Shown: positions 45,676 to 54,945, numbered from the stretch's first letter. The stretch is DNA of 64,000 nucleotides from Sphingomonas chungangi (GCF_013778325.1 NZ_JACEIB010000003.1:248001-312000); one strand, 5' to 3'. The notes: a model not told the origin generated them from the letters alone. Made by a program: numbers and translations.

Positions 45676-47976
45676 ATGACCGCTTTCCGCTGGCGACCGC
45701 ATACCTCCCGATTTGCGTCGGTCTTCGCATTGACGATCGCTCTCGCGAGCCAGGGCGCGCGCGCCGCCGACGCGCCGCCGGGCACTCCCGACAACGGCAT
45801 CGCCGAGGGCTCGGACATTCTGGTGACCGCTACCAAGGCGAACGAGATCGCGCCGGTGACGGCGTCGCTCAAGGAAACCCAGCCGGCCTCGATCGTATCC
45901 CGCTCGTTTATCGAAGATTCGCTGCCGGCAAGTGCTGATTTCAACCAGATCGCGCTGATCTCGCCATCGGTGAGCAATTCGGGTGCCACCAATGGCGTCG
46001 GCCTGAACGAATCCAAGACCCAGATCCGGGGTTTCCAGGACGGGGAGTACAACATCACCTATGATGGCGTCCCGTTCGGCGACACCAACGACCCCACCCA
46101 CCATTCCAACACCTTCTTCCCCTCGAACACGATCGAGACGCTGGTGGTGGATCGAGGCCCCGGCAATGCCAGCCAGCTCGGCCAGGCAACGTTCGGCGGC
46201 AATATCAACATGTTCTCGCGCGAGACCCGCGCCGATCCCTCGGTCGAGCTCAAGGGCACCTACGGCAGCTTCAATACCTACATGTTCCGGGGCGTCGCCC
46301 AGTCGGGCGCGATCGACAAGCTCGGTGGCACGGAGTTCGCCCTGTCCGGCCAGTATATCAAGACCGACGGGCGCCTAACCTATTCGGGCTACAACCAGAA
46401 GAATCTCTTCGGCAAGGTGATGATCCCGATCGGATCGAGCGTGAAGCTGACCCTGCTGTCGACCTACAACAAGAACCACTTCAACCAGCCCGACAAGGAC
46501 GGCTCGACGCTGCAGGAGGTCAATGCGTTCGGCAAGGATTACAGCTTGAACAACGATCCGACCAGCCTGAGCTATTACAAGTACAATGTCACGACGAAGA
46601 CGACCGACTTCGAGATCGCCAAGCTCGATGCGGAGATCGCACCCAATTCGGTATTCACCAACACCGCCTATACATATTATTACGACAACGAGACGCTGAG
46701 CGGCGCCAACGCGACGACGATGCCGACGGGCGTAGTAAATCCCAAGGGCGTGAAGCTCGCCGACGGCACGTCGGCGCCGGGCGTCCCGGGCTATACGAAG
46801 ACCAACAAATATCGCGTCTGGGGCGACATCCCGAAGATCAGGGTCGACTTCGGCCTTGGTGCGCTGACCGCCGGCCTCTGGCTGGAGCATAGCGACACCT
46901 TCCGCCAGCAGACCGACGTCAACCTGCTGACCGGTGGCTTCAACTATTCCGAGAAGGCGAAGACCAATCCGGTGACGGGCGCCAAGACACCGCAATATGT
47001 GAAGTTCAACCAGAATTCCGAGGGCAACCATACCGAGGAGTTCGTCGAACTGGAGCTGCGCCCGATCGCTGGGCTCACGATCACGCCGGGTTTCAAGCAT
47101 GTCGATTTCGAGCGAAAGGTGAATGCGCTCTATAACCAGACGACACGCTACGCCGAGGCGTTCAGCCATGACTATCAGAAGAACCTGCCGTTCGCGACGA
47201 TCAACTACGCGATCACGCCGCAGGTTTCGGTCTATGGCCAATATGCCAAGGGCTTTCTCGCGCCGTCATTGACTGTTCTCTATGTTGCCAGCCCGAACAA
47301 CTCGACCGTGAAGCCGCAGACATCGACCAACTATCAGGCCGGCGCCGTCTACCACGGCTCGCGTCTCAGCCTCGATGCGGACGCCTATTACATCGACTTC
47401 AACAACAAGTTCCAGAGCAGGACAGTGACGCTCGATGACGGGAGCACGGACACCGCCTGGTACAATCAGGGTGGCGTGATCTACAAGGGCGTGGAGGGGC
47501 AGGCGACCTATGTGGTCGGTCACGGCCTCGCGGTCTTCGCCAACGGCTCCCTGAACTATGCCAAGGAGAAAACCACGCATATCCAGGTCGCCAACGCACC
47601 CAAGGCTACGGCGGCGGGCGGCATCCTCTACAAGTCTGGCCCCATCCGCCTCTCGCTGATCGACAAGTGGACCGGCCCCCAATATGCGATCAACGAAACT
47701 TTCGATCCCGTCACCGGCCTCAATTCGGTTGCGGCGAAAGACGGCGGCCGTGTCGTGCGCATCGCATCCTACAACACGACGATCGTCGCGGCGAGCTACG
47801 AGTGGCGTAACCTGAGAGTAGGTGTGGAAGTGACCGATCTGTTCAACACGACTAAGATCACCAATCTCGGCCTGTCGGGCGCCGCCGATCCGGGCAGCGC
47901 CTACAACCAGACGGGCGACCAATTCTACTTCCAGCCCGGCCGGCAGATCACCGGCGACCTGACGGTGCGCTTCTGA
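45676..47976 (+). CDS. TonB-dependent receptor (phosphatase-linked)
   Basis: 766 aa from the ATG at 45676 (CGGGGA upstream). Signal peptide about residues 1-30 (ALTIALASQGARAAD). TonB-box-like SDILVTATKANEIAPV, plug segments TQIRGFQDGEYNITYDGVPFGD and LVVDRGPGNASQLGQATFGGNINM, then a barrel ending GDLTVRF. It overlaps the class A phosphatase gene (TGATG), which suggests that the receptor takes up a compound released from, or carrying, a phosphate ester. A two-component system lies directly upstream. Confidence 0.92.
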   Translation: MTAFRWRPHTSRFASVFALTIALASQGARAADAPPGTPDNGIAEGSDILVTATKANEIAPVTASLKETQPASIVSRSFIEDSLPASADFNQIALISPSVSNSGATNGVGLNESKTQIRGFQDGEYNITYDGVPFGDTNDPTHHSNTFFPSNTIETLVVDRGPGNASQLGQATFGGNINMFSRETRADPSVELKGTYGSFNTYMFRGVAQSGAIDKLGGTEFALSGQYIKTDGRLTYSGYNQKNLFGKVMIPIGSSVKLTLLSTYNKNHFNQPDKDGSTLQEVNAFGKDYSLNNDPTSLSYYKYNVTTKTTDFEIAKLDAEIAPNSVFTNTAYTYYYDNETLSGANATTMPTGVVNPKGVKLADGTSAPGVPGYTKTNKYRVWGDIPKIRVDFGLGALTAGLWLEHSDTFRQQTDVNLLTGGFNYSEKAKTNPVTGAKTPQYVKFNQNSEGNHTEEFVELELRPIAGLTITPGFKHVDFERKVNALYNQTTRYAEAFSHDYQKNLPFATINYAITPQVSVYGQYAKGFLAPSLTVLYVASPNNSTVKPQTSTNYQAGAVYHGSRLSLDADAYYIDFNNKFQSRTVTLDDGSTDTAWYNQGGVIYKGVEGQATYVVGHGLAVFANGSLNYAKEKTTHIQVANAPKATAAGGILYKSGPIRLSLIDKWTGPQYAINETFDPVTGLNSVAAKDGGRVVRIASYNTTIVAASYEWRNLRVGVEVTDLFNTTKITNLGLSGAADPGSAYNQTGDQFYFQPGRQITGDLTVRF

Positions 47977-48671
47977 TGCGCCGTCTCATGCTTCTCGCCG
48001 CCGCCACGATGCTCGTGGCGGCCAAGCACGCGCCGCAAGGCCCGCTGCTGCTCAATCCCGGCAATTTCGATCCGGCGCTGCTGCTTCCTGAGCCGCCAAA
48101 GGACGATACCGCGCTTGGCAAGGCGGAACTCGCCCAGCTTCATGTCATCGACAGGATGCGCACGCCCGACGAGTTGGCACGCGCCAAGGCGGACGACGCC
48201 GTAAAGAGCGTCTCGATCTTCACGGCGGTCATGGGGGCGCGCTTCGATCTCGAGAAATTGCCGGCGACGAAGGCTCTTTTCCACACCGTCAGGGAAGAAG
48301 AAAAGGCCGCAGCCGACCGGGCCAAGGACCACTTCAAGCGCAATCGCCCGTGGGTCACCGATCCGTCGCTGCATCCGTGCGCCACCGACGACGAGCCACA
48401 GAGCAGCTATCCGAGCGGGCACGTCACTATGGGCTTCTCGATGGCTGCGATCCTGGCTCGCCTCGTGCCGGCCAAAGCCCCGGCGATCATGGCCCGCGCT
48501 GCGGACTATGCGCACAATCGCCTGGTGTGCGAGGTCCACTTTCCGGGCGATGTGACTGCAGGCGAGGCTTACGGGCTCATGGTTGCGGAGCGATTGATGG
48601 AGCAGCCGTCATTCCGATCGGAATTCGATGCCGCGAAGCTGGAGCTCGAGCAGGCCGGGGCCGCAGGCTGA
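47976..48671 (+). CDS. Class A acid phosphatase (PAP2 superfamily), periplasmic
   Basis: 231 aa with a signal peptide (MRRLMLLAAATMLVAA). The three phosphatase motifs are present: Lys117-x6-Arg124-Pro125 (KDHFKRNRP), PSGH at 146-149, and Arg182-x5-His188-x3-Asp192 (NRLVCEVHFPGD), where Asn replaces the usual Ser before Arg. This is the PhoN-type non-specific acid phosphatase. It is translationally coupled to the TonB receptor, an uncommon pairing pointing to phosphoester scavenging in the periplasm. Confidence 0.9.
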   Translation: MRRLMLLAAATMLVAAKHAPQGPLLLNPGNFDPALLLPEPPKDDTALGKAELAQLHVIDRMRTPDELARAKADDAVKSVSIFTAVMGARFDLEKLPATKALFHTVREEEKAAADRAKDHFKRNRPWVTDPSLHPCATDDEPQSSYPSGHVTMGFSMAAILARLVPAKAPAIMARAADYAHNRLVCEVHFPGDVTAGEAYGLMVAERLMEQPSFRSEFDAAKLELEQAGAAG

Positions 48672-48766
48672 AACCGGCCGTTCGACAAAGAGAGCCCAAG
48701 CGTTGACGTCGGCAGGAGCTGCAGCACCTGCAGGCCGGAAAATCAGGCCCTGCGTTCAACGCCGAT

Positions 48767-49333
48767 CTACGGGAGGACGAACCCTCCGGCGATCGCACGA
48801 TCGAGATCGTCCGGCGTATCGCAGTCCAGCGACAGTCCGAGCCGCCCGACGCTCGTGAGCTTGATGCCCGGCGTTGCACAGTGGCGGGCGAAGCTGTGGG
48901 CGCCGAACTGAAAAGTCAGGGGAGCCGGCCGAGCCATCGCCAGAGCGTTCGTGCCTTCGCCATGGCGATCGGGCGCGATGGAGCAACCGGTTTCCTCGGC
49001 CATATCGAGCAGGAATTCCAAATCGCCCGGCTCCACGAGCGGCAGATCGGGGTGGATGACCACGAGCGGCGTTTCCAAAAGGGAGCGCGCCGCCTCAAGC
49101 TCGGCATTGAGACCGCGATTGCGATCCGGGATCCAGCGTTCGTTCCAGCCCACGGGCGGCGCGTCCGTCAGCAGGGCGATCGAACCGATCCGCGGCACCG
49201 CGTGCAACGCTGTTGTCAACCTCCCGAGCAGCGCATGGCTCAACGCGATCCGGTCGTTTAGCGCAAGCCGCGCCGCCAGGCGGCTCTTGCGGGCAACTTC
49301 CGCCTTGAGCGGGACGAGCGCGGCCCAGGTCAA
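48767..49333 (-). CDS. cofC: 2-phospho-L-lactate (or 3-phosphoglycerate/PEP) guanylyltransferase, F420 biosynthesis
   Basis: 188 aa from a TTG at 49333 that overlaps the cofD stop (TTGA); no ATG or GTG lies near. Nucleotidyltransferase motifs are visible: LVPLKAEVARKSRLAARL at the start, TDAPPVGWNERWIPDRNRGLNAELEAARS, VIHPDLPLVEPGDLEFLL with the metal-binding Asp, and GGTNALAM-like DRHGEGTNALAMARP. It makes the activated phosphate-ester donor for cofD. Family members differ in using phospholactate, phosphoenolpyruvate or 3-phosphoglycerate; the sequence alone does not decide which. Third gene of cofE-cofD-cofC. Confidence 0.88.
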   Translation of the reverse strand: MTWAALVPLKAEVARKSRLAARLALNDRIALSHALLGRLTTALHAVPRIGSIALLTDAPPVGWNERWIPDRNRGLNAELEAARSLLETPLVVIHPDLPLVEPGDLEFLLDMAEETGCSIAPDRHGEGTNALAMARPAPLTFQFGAHSFARHCATPGIKLTSVGRLGLSLDCDTPDDLDRAIAGGFVLP

Positions 49334-50262
49334 GCGCGTAGCGCGTCCGCCAGCGCAATGGCCGCACGGGCGACCCTGATCCGATCGTTGAGGCTCTGCA
49401 TCAGTGTGTCCGCAAAAGCGTGCGCCACCGGCAGATCGATCGGCGTATCGCGCTCGTCGACGAGGAGCCCATCGATCACGTCTCGATAGTGGTCGGCGAT
49501 CGATCGATGGTTCACTGCGATGCCGAGCTCGCGCATTAGCTTGGCCGTCGGCCCCTTTACGGCCTCTCCGCCGATGATCGGCGACACAGCGACGACAGGA
49601 ACGGTCGTCTGTACCAGCGCCTCGCGGATACCGGGCACCGCCAACACCGGATCGACGCTCAGAAACGGGTTTGACGGAGCGATCAGCACGGCCTTGTTTG
49701 TCGGATCGGTGATCGCTTCCAGAACACCCGGCGCCGGCACGGCTGCTTGCGCTCCTTCGAAACGCACGGCTTTCACAATCGGCTCGCATCGCCGAGCTAC
49801 GAAATAGCGCTGGAAGGGGAGGGTGCCTTCGTCCGTATCCACCATCGTTGCGACAGGATGGTCGCTCATCGGCAGGATAGTCGTGCCGATATCCCACGCG
49901 CGCGCCAATCGGCCGACGATCGCGGACAGCGGCTCACCGTGCCGCAGCGCATGGCTACGCAGCACATGCAAGGCCAGATCGCCGTCGCCGAGCGCGAACC
50001 AGTCTTCGCCGCCCAATTCGCGAAGCGCGGCCAGAAAGCCCCAGCTCTCGTTCTCACGGCCCCACCCCTGGGCGGTGTTGGCCTTTCCGGAGAGCGTGTA
50101 CAGCAAGGTGTCGATATCCGGCGAGATCGACAGGCCGAGATGGACGAAATCATCGCCCGTATTGACCACCGCGACGATGTCTTCCGGCGGCATCATGCGC
50201 GACAGTCCGAGAACCAGCTTGGCTCCGCCCACACCGCCGGTCAGGACGACGACACGGCTCAT
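49330..50262 (-). CDS. cofD: 2-phospho-L-lactate transferase, F420 biosynthesis
   Basis: 310 aa from the ATG at 50262, overlapping the cofE stop (ATGA). It carries the CofD signature VVVLTGGVGGAKLVLGL, VNTGDDFVHLGLSISPDIDTLLYTLSG, GWGRENESWGFLAAL, GDGDLALHVLRSHAL, and VVAVSPIIGGEAVKGPTAKLMRELG. CofD joins the activated phosphate-ester moiety to FO to give F420-0 (or its dehydro form). FO synthase (fbiC or cofGH) is not in the window, so FO must come from genes elsewhere or from outside. Confidence 0.95.
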   Translation of the reverse strand: MSRVVVLTGGVGGAKLVLGLSRMMPPEDIVAVVNTGDDFVHLGLSISPDIDTLLYTLSGKANTAQGWGRENESWGFLAALRELGGEDWFALGDGDLALHVLRSHALRHGEPLSAIVGRLARAWDIGTTILPMSDHPVATMVDTDEGTLPFQRYFVARRCEPIVKAVRFEGAQAAVPAPGVLEAITDPTNKAVLIAPSNPFLSVDPVLAVPGIREALVQTTVPVVAVSPIIGGEAVKGPTAKLMRELGIAVNHRSIADHYRDVIDGLLVDERDTPIDLPVAHAFADTLMQSLNDRIRVARAAIALADALRA

Positions 50263-51002
50263 CGGAACAGATCCTCTTCGAGCGGGCGAACGAGCGCGCT
50301 TGCCGGCGAGTTGGGGCCGCTCCATCGGACGCCGCGGATGAGCGCGGCGGGCACTCCCTCCGCGCCTTCGCCCATGGCGAGCCCGGCAGCGGTTGCGATC
50401 ATGTCGCCAAGCGCGATCTGCGTCACCTCGAGCCGCCGCCCGTCGCGGTCGAGGTCGCCGCGGCGATCGATCAGCGATGGCATGCCCGCCACACCGATGG
50501 CGACATTGACCACGCCGTGGCGCCAAGGTCGTCCAAAACTGTCCGAGATGACCACAGCACAGCGCTTTCCGAGTGATACCCACAGTCTCTCGGCCGAAGC
50601 GTCGCTGTCCTCCGGCAGCAAGAGCGCCTGTTCGCCTGTCGCGCTGCCAATGTTCGAACGGTCGATGCCGGCATTGGCCATGACATGGCCAGCGCGTTGC
50701 CGCGTGATCAGCACGTTGGGCACCGAGCGCAGCACTTCGCTCGATTCGCTCAGCACGAGCTCGACGAGTCTGGGATCCTTCCCTGTCTGCTTCGCAAGCG
50801 CGACCGCCCGTTCGCCTGGCACCACGGCTGACAGGTCGGCGAAGCGGTTTTCCGCCTTGGACACGATTTTCTGAGTGACCACGAGCACGTCGCCGGCCGT
50901 CGGTTCGATGCGGGCCTCGTTGAGCGCCGCAATCAGGACAGCAGCGAGATCACTCCCCGGCAAGACCTCGCCGATGTCGGTAAGCGGCAGGATTTCGATC
51001 AT
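50259..51002 (-). CDS. cofE: Coenzyme F420-0:L-glutamate ligase
   Basis: 247 aa. CofE motifs are present: PLTDIGEVLPGSDLAAVL, GDVLVVTQKIVSKAENRFADL, ITRQRAGHVMANAGIDRSNIG, VVISDSFGRPWRHGVVNVAIG. It adds gamma-linked glutamates to F420-0 with GTP. It lacks the nitroreductase-like C-terminal domain that makes the actinobacterial FbiB larger, so it is the single-domain archaeal/proteobacterial form. First gene of the minus-strand cof operon. A perfect 17-bp-stem inverted repeat lies 149 bp upstream of its start. Confidence 0.95.
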   Translation of the reverse strand: MIEILPLTDIGEVLPGSDLAAVLIAALNEARIEPTAGDVLVVTQKIVSKAENRFADLSAVVPGERAVALAKQTGKDPRLVELVLSESSEVLRSVPNVLITRQRAGHVMANAGIDRSNIGSATGEQALLLPEDSDASAERLWVSLGKRCAVVISDSFGRPWRHGVVNVAIGVAGMPSLIDRRGDLDRDGRRLEVTQIALGDMIATAAGLAMGEGAEGVPAALIRGVRWSGPNSPASALVRPLEEDLFR

Positions 51003-51150
51003 GACCGGTGCGCGACCCTCGTGCCCATTGTTCGAGCGGCCTCCTGTGACGCCGATCCTGTCCCGTCAACCCGACAGGCCCGCGGCAGGATTGCAACGCG
51101 GCTCTTCCGATCCGTCGGATCACGGAAATGATCACCCACCCACCCATCGA

Positions 51151-51188
51151 TAGGAGCGACATAAGGCTAATGCCTTATGTCGCTCCTA
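51151..51188. repeat. Perfect 17-bp inverted repeat with 4-nt loop in the cofE/TonB divergent region
   Basis: TAGGAGCGACATAAGGC, loop TAAT, then GCCTTATGTCGCTCCTA. All 17 pairs match. It lies between divergent genes, so a normal terminator role is unlikely. It may be an operator, a leader-RNA hairpin for the TonB receptor, or a mobile-element scar. Confidence 0.8.
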
Positions 51189-51249
51189 CGAGAACACCAG
51201 AAAAATCGCGACGGGCGATCCCGAAAGCGAATTGCAAAGGGGCGGAATG

Positions 51250-53667
51250 ATGAAAGTAAGTCTCCGTTTGTCGATCGCGTTTGCGCCACTCGCTGTCGGC
51301 TTGGCTTCGGCTGCGATGGCTCAGACCGCGCCTTCGCCTGCCGCCGCGACACCGGCAGCACCCAGCACCGCGCCATCCGATGCCATCATCGTCACCGCCC
51401 GCCGCAGCGGCGAGAACATCCAGTCGGTTCCGGTTTCGGTGACGGCGTTCAGCCCGACCACGCTGCGCGCTGCCAGCATTACCAAGACGGCGGATTTGAT
51501 GATGAAGACTCCCGGCGTCTTCCTGAGCGGTTCCGGTGGTCGCGAGAACTCGATCTTCTCGATCCGCGGCCAGTCGAAGGCATTGAGCGGCCCGGGCGCC
51601 GCAGCCGTCGTCAGTTATTTCAACGACGTGCCCATGCCCACGTTCGGCAGCGGCGTCGCGACGTTCGACCTGTCGTCGGTCCAGGTTCTGAAGGGTCCGC
51701 AGGGCACGCTGTTCGGTCGCAACACGACCGGCGGCGCGGTGCTCTATTACTCGACCGCACCGACCTACAAGCTCAACGGATATCTTCAGGGGACCTACGG
51801 CAATTATGACGACCGGGTTCTCGAGGGCGCCGTCAACGTTCCGATCATCGATCAGCATGTCGCGCTTCGGGTGTCGGGCCAGTACGAAAAGCGGGATGGC
51901 TGGACCAAGAATATCGGCACCGGTTTCTCGACGCTGGACGACGCCAATTCGCGCGCCTTCCGCATCGGCCTGAAGGTCGAGCCGACCGACTGGCTGCACA
52001 ACGTCACGACCTACGATTATTATCGCAATTATTATAACGGCGATGCCTTCGCGCTCATCCAGGTTTACGACAATCCGAGCCTGGTCGATGCGCTCGGATT
52101 GCGCCCGGCCCTCGAGGCGGCGCTGGCTGAGCAGAAGAAGAACGGACCGCGCGTTGTCGATGACGACATGACGCGACCCGAACGGGTCAAGCGGATGGGT
52201 GTCACCAACAAGACCGACATCGACATCAGCGATCCGGTTCAATTGGTCAACATCTTCGGCTATCGGCGCACGCGCGTATCGTATGATGCCAATGTCGACG
52301 CGGTCGGGCCGTTGCCGAGTGATGGCAGCGTGCCGGGCATTCCAGCGGGCACGCCGCTCAACCTGCTCGACGCCGGTGCCACGCAGAATGTCGAGCAGTT
52401 CACCGACGAGGTGCAGTTGAAGGGCAGGATCGGCGGCGACAAGCTGCGCTGGCTGATCGGCGGATTCTGGCTGAAGAGCGACCCGATCGGCCCGACCGGC
52501 ACCTTCGCCGGGATCGGGACGGTCCCCGGCTTCACCGAGGGCAACTTCAACTATTCCTTCTATTCGGAGCGCAGCAAGGCGCTTTTCGCTAACCTCAACT
52601 ACGATCTCGGCTGGCTGGTAACGGGCCTGCGGGCCAATGCCGGCTTCCGCTATACCTGGGACAATGTGAAATCCTGCACTGCCGCCGACATTCATCAGCT
52701 GGGCACGCAGAACCCGGATGACTGCGTCGCCGGCAATCCCAATCTCATCAACCCCGCGACAACGCGCGCCAAGTCTTCCGCGCCGACGTGGCAATTTGGG
52801 CTCGAATGGCAGGCGACCCGCGATCTCTTCGCGTACGTCACCACACGGCGCGGCTATCGCTCGGGTGGTGTCAACTCGCCGACGCTCGGCGGCACCCTGG
52901 CCTCCGTCCAGGTGTTCGATCCGGAAACGGTCACGGACGTGGAGGCCGGCATCCGCTCGGACTGGAATGTCGGCGACGTCAAGGTTCGTCTCAACGCGTC
53001 CGGGTTCATCGGCTGGTACAACAAGGTCCAGGTCGTCCTGACCGGCGTGCAGGTCACGGCGCCCGGCTGCATCGCGGGCGATCCGGTCTTCGGTGCACCA
53101 GGCTCGCCATACACGCCCGATGGCGACTGCAATCCGCAGAACGATCCCGCCAGCGGCACGTTGCTCGTCAATGCCGGCAAGACCAAGGTGCCCGGCGTCG
53201 ATCTCGATGGCCGCATCGCCTACCACGACTTCTCGGTGACGTTCGGTGCGACGATCATCGATCCCAAGCAACGCAAGCTCGACGTCAATCCAGCGGTTCT
53301 GAACTACATCCCGACCGGCGGCATTCCGTTCTACAAGGTTGCCAAGCAAACCGTCACCGCGGGTGCCGCCTACCATCACGATCTCGCGGATCGTGGCAGC
53401 CTCGACTTCAATCTCGATTATTATTATTCGAGCAAGGTTTCCGAGGCGGATTTTGCGGAACCTTCCTATGATCTATTCAACGCCAGGGTGTCCTGGAACA
53501 ATGTCATGGGTAAACCGGTCGACCTGAGCGTGTTCGCGACCAACCTGTTCGACAAGAAATACCTGGCGATCGGTGGCGCATCTGGCCGTGGCATCGGCTT
53601 CGTCGGCGACATCTATGGCGCGCCCCGGCAATATGGTGTCCAGCTCCGCTACCACTTCGGCAGCTAA
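51250..53667 (+). CDS. TonB-dependent receptor (F420/OYE side)
   Basis: About 805 aa; ATG at 51250 is preferred since AGGGG (51238-51242) is seven bases before it, with ATG at 51247 as alternative. Signal peptide about residues 1-24 (ASAAMAQ). TonB-box-like DAIIVTARRSGENIQSVPV, plug segments FSIRGQSKALSGPGAAAVVSYFNDVP and VQVLKGPQGTLFGRNTTGGAVLYY, then a barrel ending YGVQLRYHFGS. It follows the long inverted repeat by about 60 bp and is followed by a strong terminator. Its partner operon is probably the minus-strand degradation genes downstream. Confidence 0.92.
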   Translation: MKVSLRLSIAFAPLAVGLASAAMAQTAPSPAAATPAAPSTAPSDAIIVTARRSGENIQSVPVSVTAFSPTTLRAASITKTADLMMKTPGVFLSGSGGRENSIFSIRGQSKALSGPGAAAVVSYFNDVPMPTFGSGVATFDLSSVQVLKGPQGTLFGRNTTGGAVLYYSTAPTYKLNGYLQGTYGNYDDRVLEGAVNVPIIDQHVALRVSGQYEKRDGWTKNIGTGFSTLDDANSRAFRIGLKVEPTDWLHNVTTYDYYRNYYNGDAFALIQVYDNPSLVDALGLRPALEAALAEQKKNGPRVVDDDMTRPERVKRMGVTNKTDIDISDPVQLVNIFGYRRTRVSYDANVDAVGPLPSDGSVPGIPAGTPLNLLDAGATQNVEQFTDEVQLKGRIGGDKLRWLIGGFWLKSDPIGPTGTFAGIGTVPGFTEGNFNYSFYSERSKALFANLNYDLGWLVTGLRANAGFRYTWDNVKSCTAADIHQLGTQNPDDCVAGNPNLINPATTRAKSSAPTWQFGLEWQATRDLFAYVTTRRGYRSGGVNSPTLGGTLASVQVFDPETVTDVEAGIRSDWNVGDVKVRLNASGFIGWYNKVQVVLTGVQVTAPGCIAGDPVFGAPGSPYTPDGDCNPQNDPASGTLLVNAGKTKVPGVDLDGRIAYHDFSVTFGATIIDPKQRKLDVNPAVLNYIPTGGIPFYKVAKQTVTAGAAYHHDLADRGSLDFNLDYYYSSKVSEADFAEPSYDLFNARVSWNNVMGKPVDLSVFATNLFDKKYLAIGGASGRGIGFVGDIYGAPRQYGVQLRYHFGS

Positions 53668-53677
53668 CATCATATCG

Positions 53678-53722
53678 GGGACGATGCGCCGGAGCCCGGC
53701 GTATCGTCCCTACCGTCTTTTT
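53678..53722 (+). terminator. Rho-independent terminator of the TonB receptor
   Basis: GGGACGATGCGCCGG pairs with CCGGCGTATCGTCCC (15 bp with one G-U, loop AGC) and is followed by TACCGTCTTTTT. It lies 10 bp after the stop codon, between convergent genes. Confidence 0.8.
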
Positions 53723-53757
53723 GACCAGCCGCCCCGAAGGGCGGCGGACTCGCCCAG

Positions 53758-54945
53758 CTACGAAAGGCCGCCGTACGCCGCGAGCGAGAAGGGTTCGAAC
53801 GGCTCGCCGGCGCGTGCCTTCTCGACCCAGCGCGGATCGACGAGCAGCGAGCGGCCGACCGCGATGAGATCGAATTCGCCGGCTTCGACACGCGAAGCCA
53901 CCTCGCCGAGATTGTCGATCGCGACAGTGCCGCCGCCGAACGAGGTCTGCAGATCCTTGCTGAGCCCGACGCCGCCGACCGCCATCACCGTCTTGCCGGT
54001 CAGCTTCTTTGCCCAGCCGGCCAGCGTCAGGTTCGAACCCGGGAAACCCGGCTTCGAGAAGACGCGCGTGCTGATGTCGAAGCAATCGACGCCCGCCTCG
54101 GCCAGCGGCGCGAGATGCGCCTCCATCTCCTCCGGGCTGGTCGCGTTCGCGGCATCGTAGTCGTGGAGCTTCCATTGCGACCAGCGGTAGAAGATCGGCA
54201 ACTCTGGCCCCAGGGCCTGCCGGATCGCACGGATCACCTCTGCTGCAAGGCGCGTGCGGCCGGCGATATCCCCACCCCAGCGATCCGCGCGGTGGTTGGT
54301 GGCAGCCCACAGGAAGCTGTCGAGCAGATAGCCGTGGGCGCCGTGGATCGCGATGCCGTCGAAACCCACCGCCTTCGCATTGGCCGCGCTCCGGGCGAAG
54401 CCGGCGATGACGTCGGCTATGTCCTCTTCGCTCATCGGCGCCGTGGGCTCGGCCATCGCCTCGAGATAGGGCGGCGGCATCATCGCCTTGTCGCGTGGCC
54501 CCCAGATTCCGGACGGGCGGAGGCTCGGCGCGTCCGGAACCGGGCCGGTCCCCGGAATGCGGATCACGCCCATGTGCCAGAGTTGCGGCACGATGAGCCC
54601 GCCCGCGGCATGGACATCATCGGTCACGCGGCGCCAGCCTGCGAGCGCTGCATCGCCATGCAGCAACGGAATATTGTCTTCGCCCATGCTGCCCGCGCCG
54701 ATCGCCGCGGGCTGATCCACGCCGATGCCCTCCGTGACGATCAGGCCAACCCCGGCTTCGGCGCGCCTGCGATAATATCCGGCGACATTTTCGCCGGGCA
54801 CGCCGTCCGGCGAGTGTTGCCGCGTCATGGGCGACATCACGAAGCGGTTGGGGAGGGACAGCGCGCCGAGCTTGAGCGGTCGGAAAAGAGGGGCGAGATC
54901 CGTGCCGGCGCGATCGGTAATTGGCTGTGCTCTTGTCGAATTCAT
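53758..54945 (-). CDS. Old yellow enzyme family NADH:flavin oxidoreductase
   Basis: 395 aa, one FMN-binding TIM barrel. Motifs: LFRPLKLGALSLPNRFVMSPMTR at the start, EAGVGLIVTEGI, QLWHMG, GFDGIAIHGAHGYLLDSFLWAATNHRADRWGG with the substrate-binding His, and AVGGVGLSKDL for the phosphate site. It reduces activated C=C bonds with NAD(P)H. There is no 4Fe-4S extension, so it is an ene-reductase rather than a dienoyl-CoA reductase. Last gene of the minus-strand operon that starts at 60931. Confidence 0.93.
   Translation of the reverse strand: MNSTRAQPITDRAGTDLAPLFRPLKLGALSLPNRFVMSPMTRQHSPDGVPGENVAGYYRRRAEAGVGLIVTEGIGVDQPAAIGAGSMGEDNIPLLHGDAALAGWRRVTDDVHAAGGLIVPQLWHMGVIRIPGTGPVPDAPSLRPSGIWGPRDKAMMPPPYLEAMAEPTAPMSEEDIADVIAGFARSAANAKAVGFDGIAIHGAHGYLLDSFLWAATNHRADRWGGDIAGRTRLAAEVIRAIRQALGPELPIFYRWSQWKLHDYDAANATSPEEMEAHLAPLAEAGVDCFDISTRVFSKPGFPGSNLTLAGWAKKLTGKTVMAVGGVGLSKDLQTSFGGGTVAIDNLGEVASRVEAGEFDLIAVGRSLLVDPRWVEKARAGEPFEPFSLAAYGGLS

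Noticed and set aside
51175-53379. Minus-strand open frame of 734 codons
   Set aside because: Antisense to a clear TonB receptor; no recognisable motif; a shadow of third-position GC.
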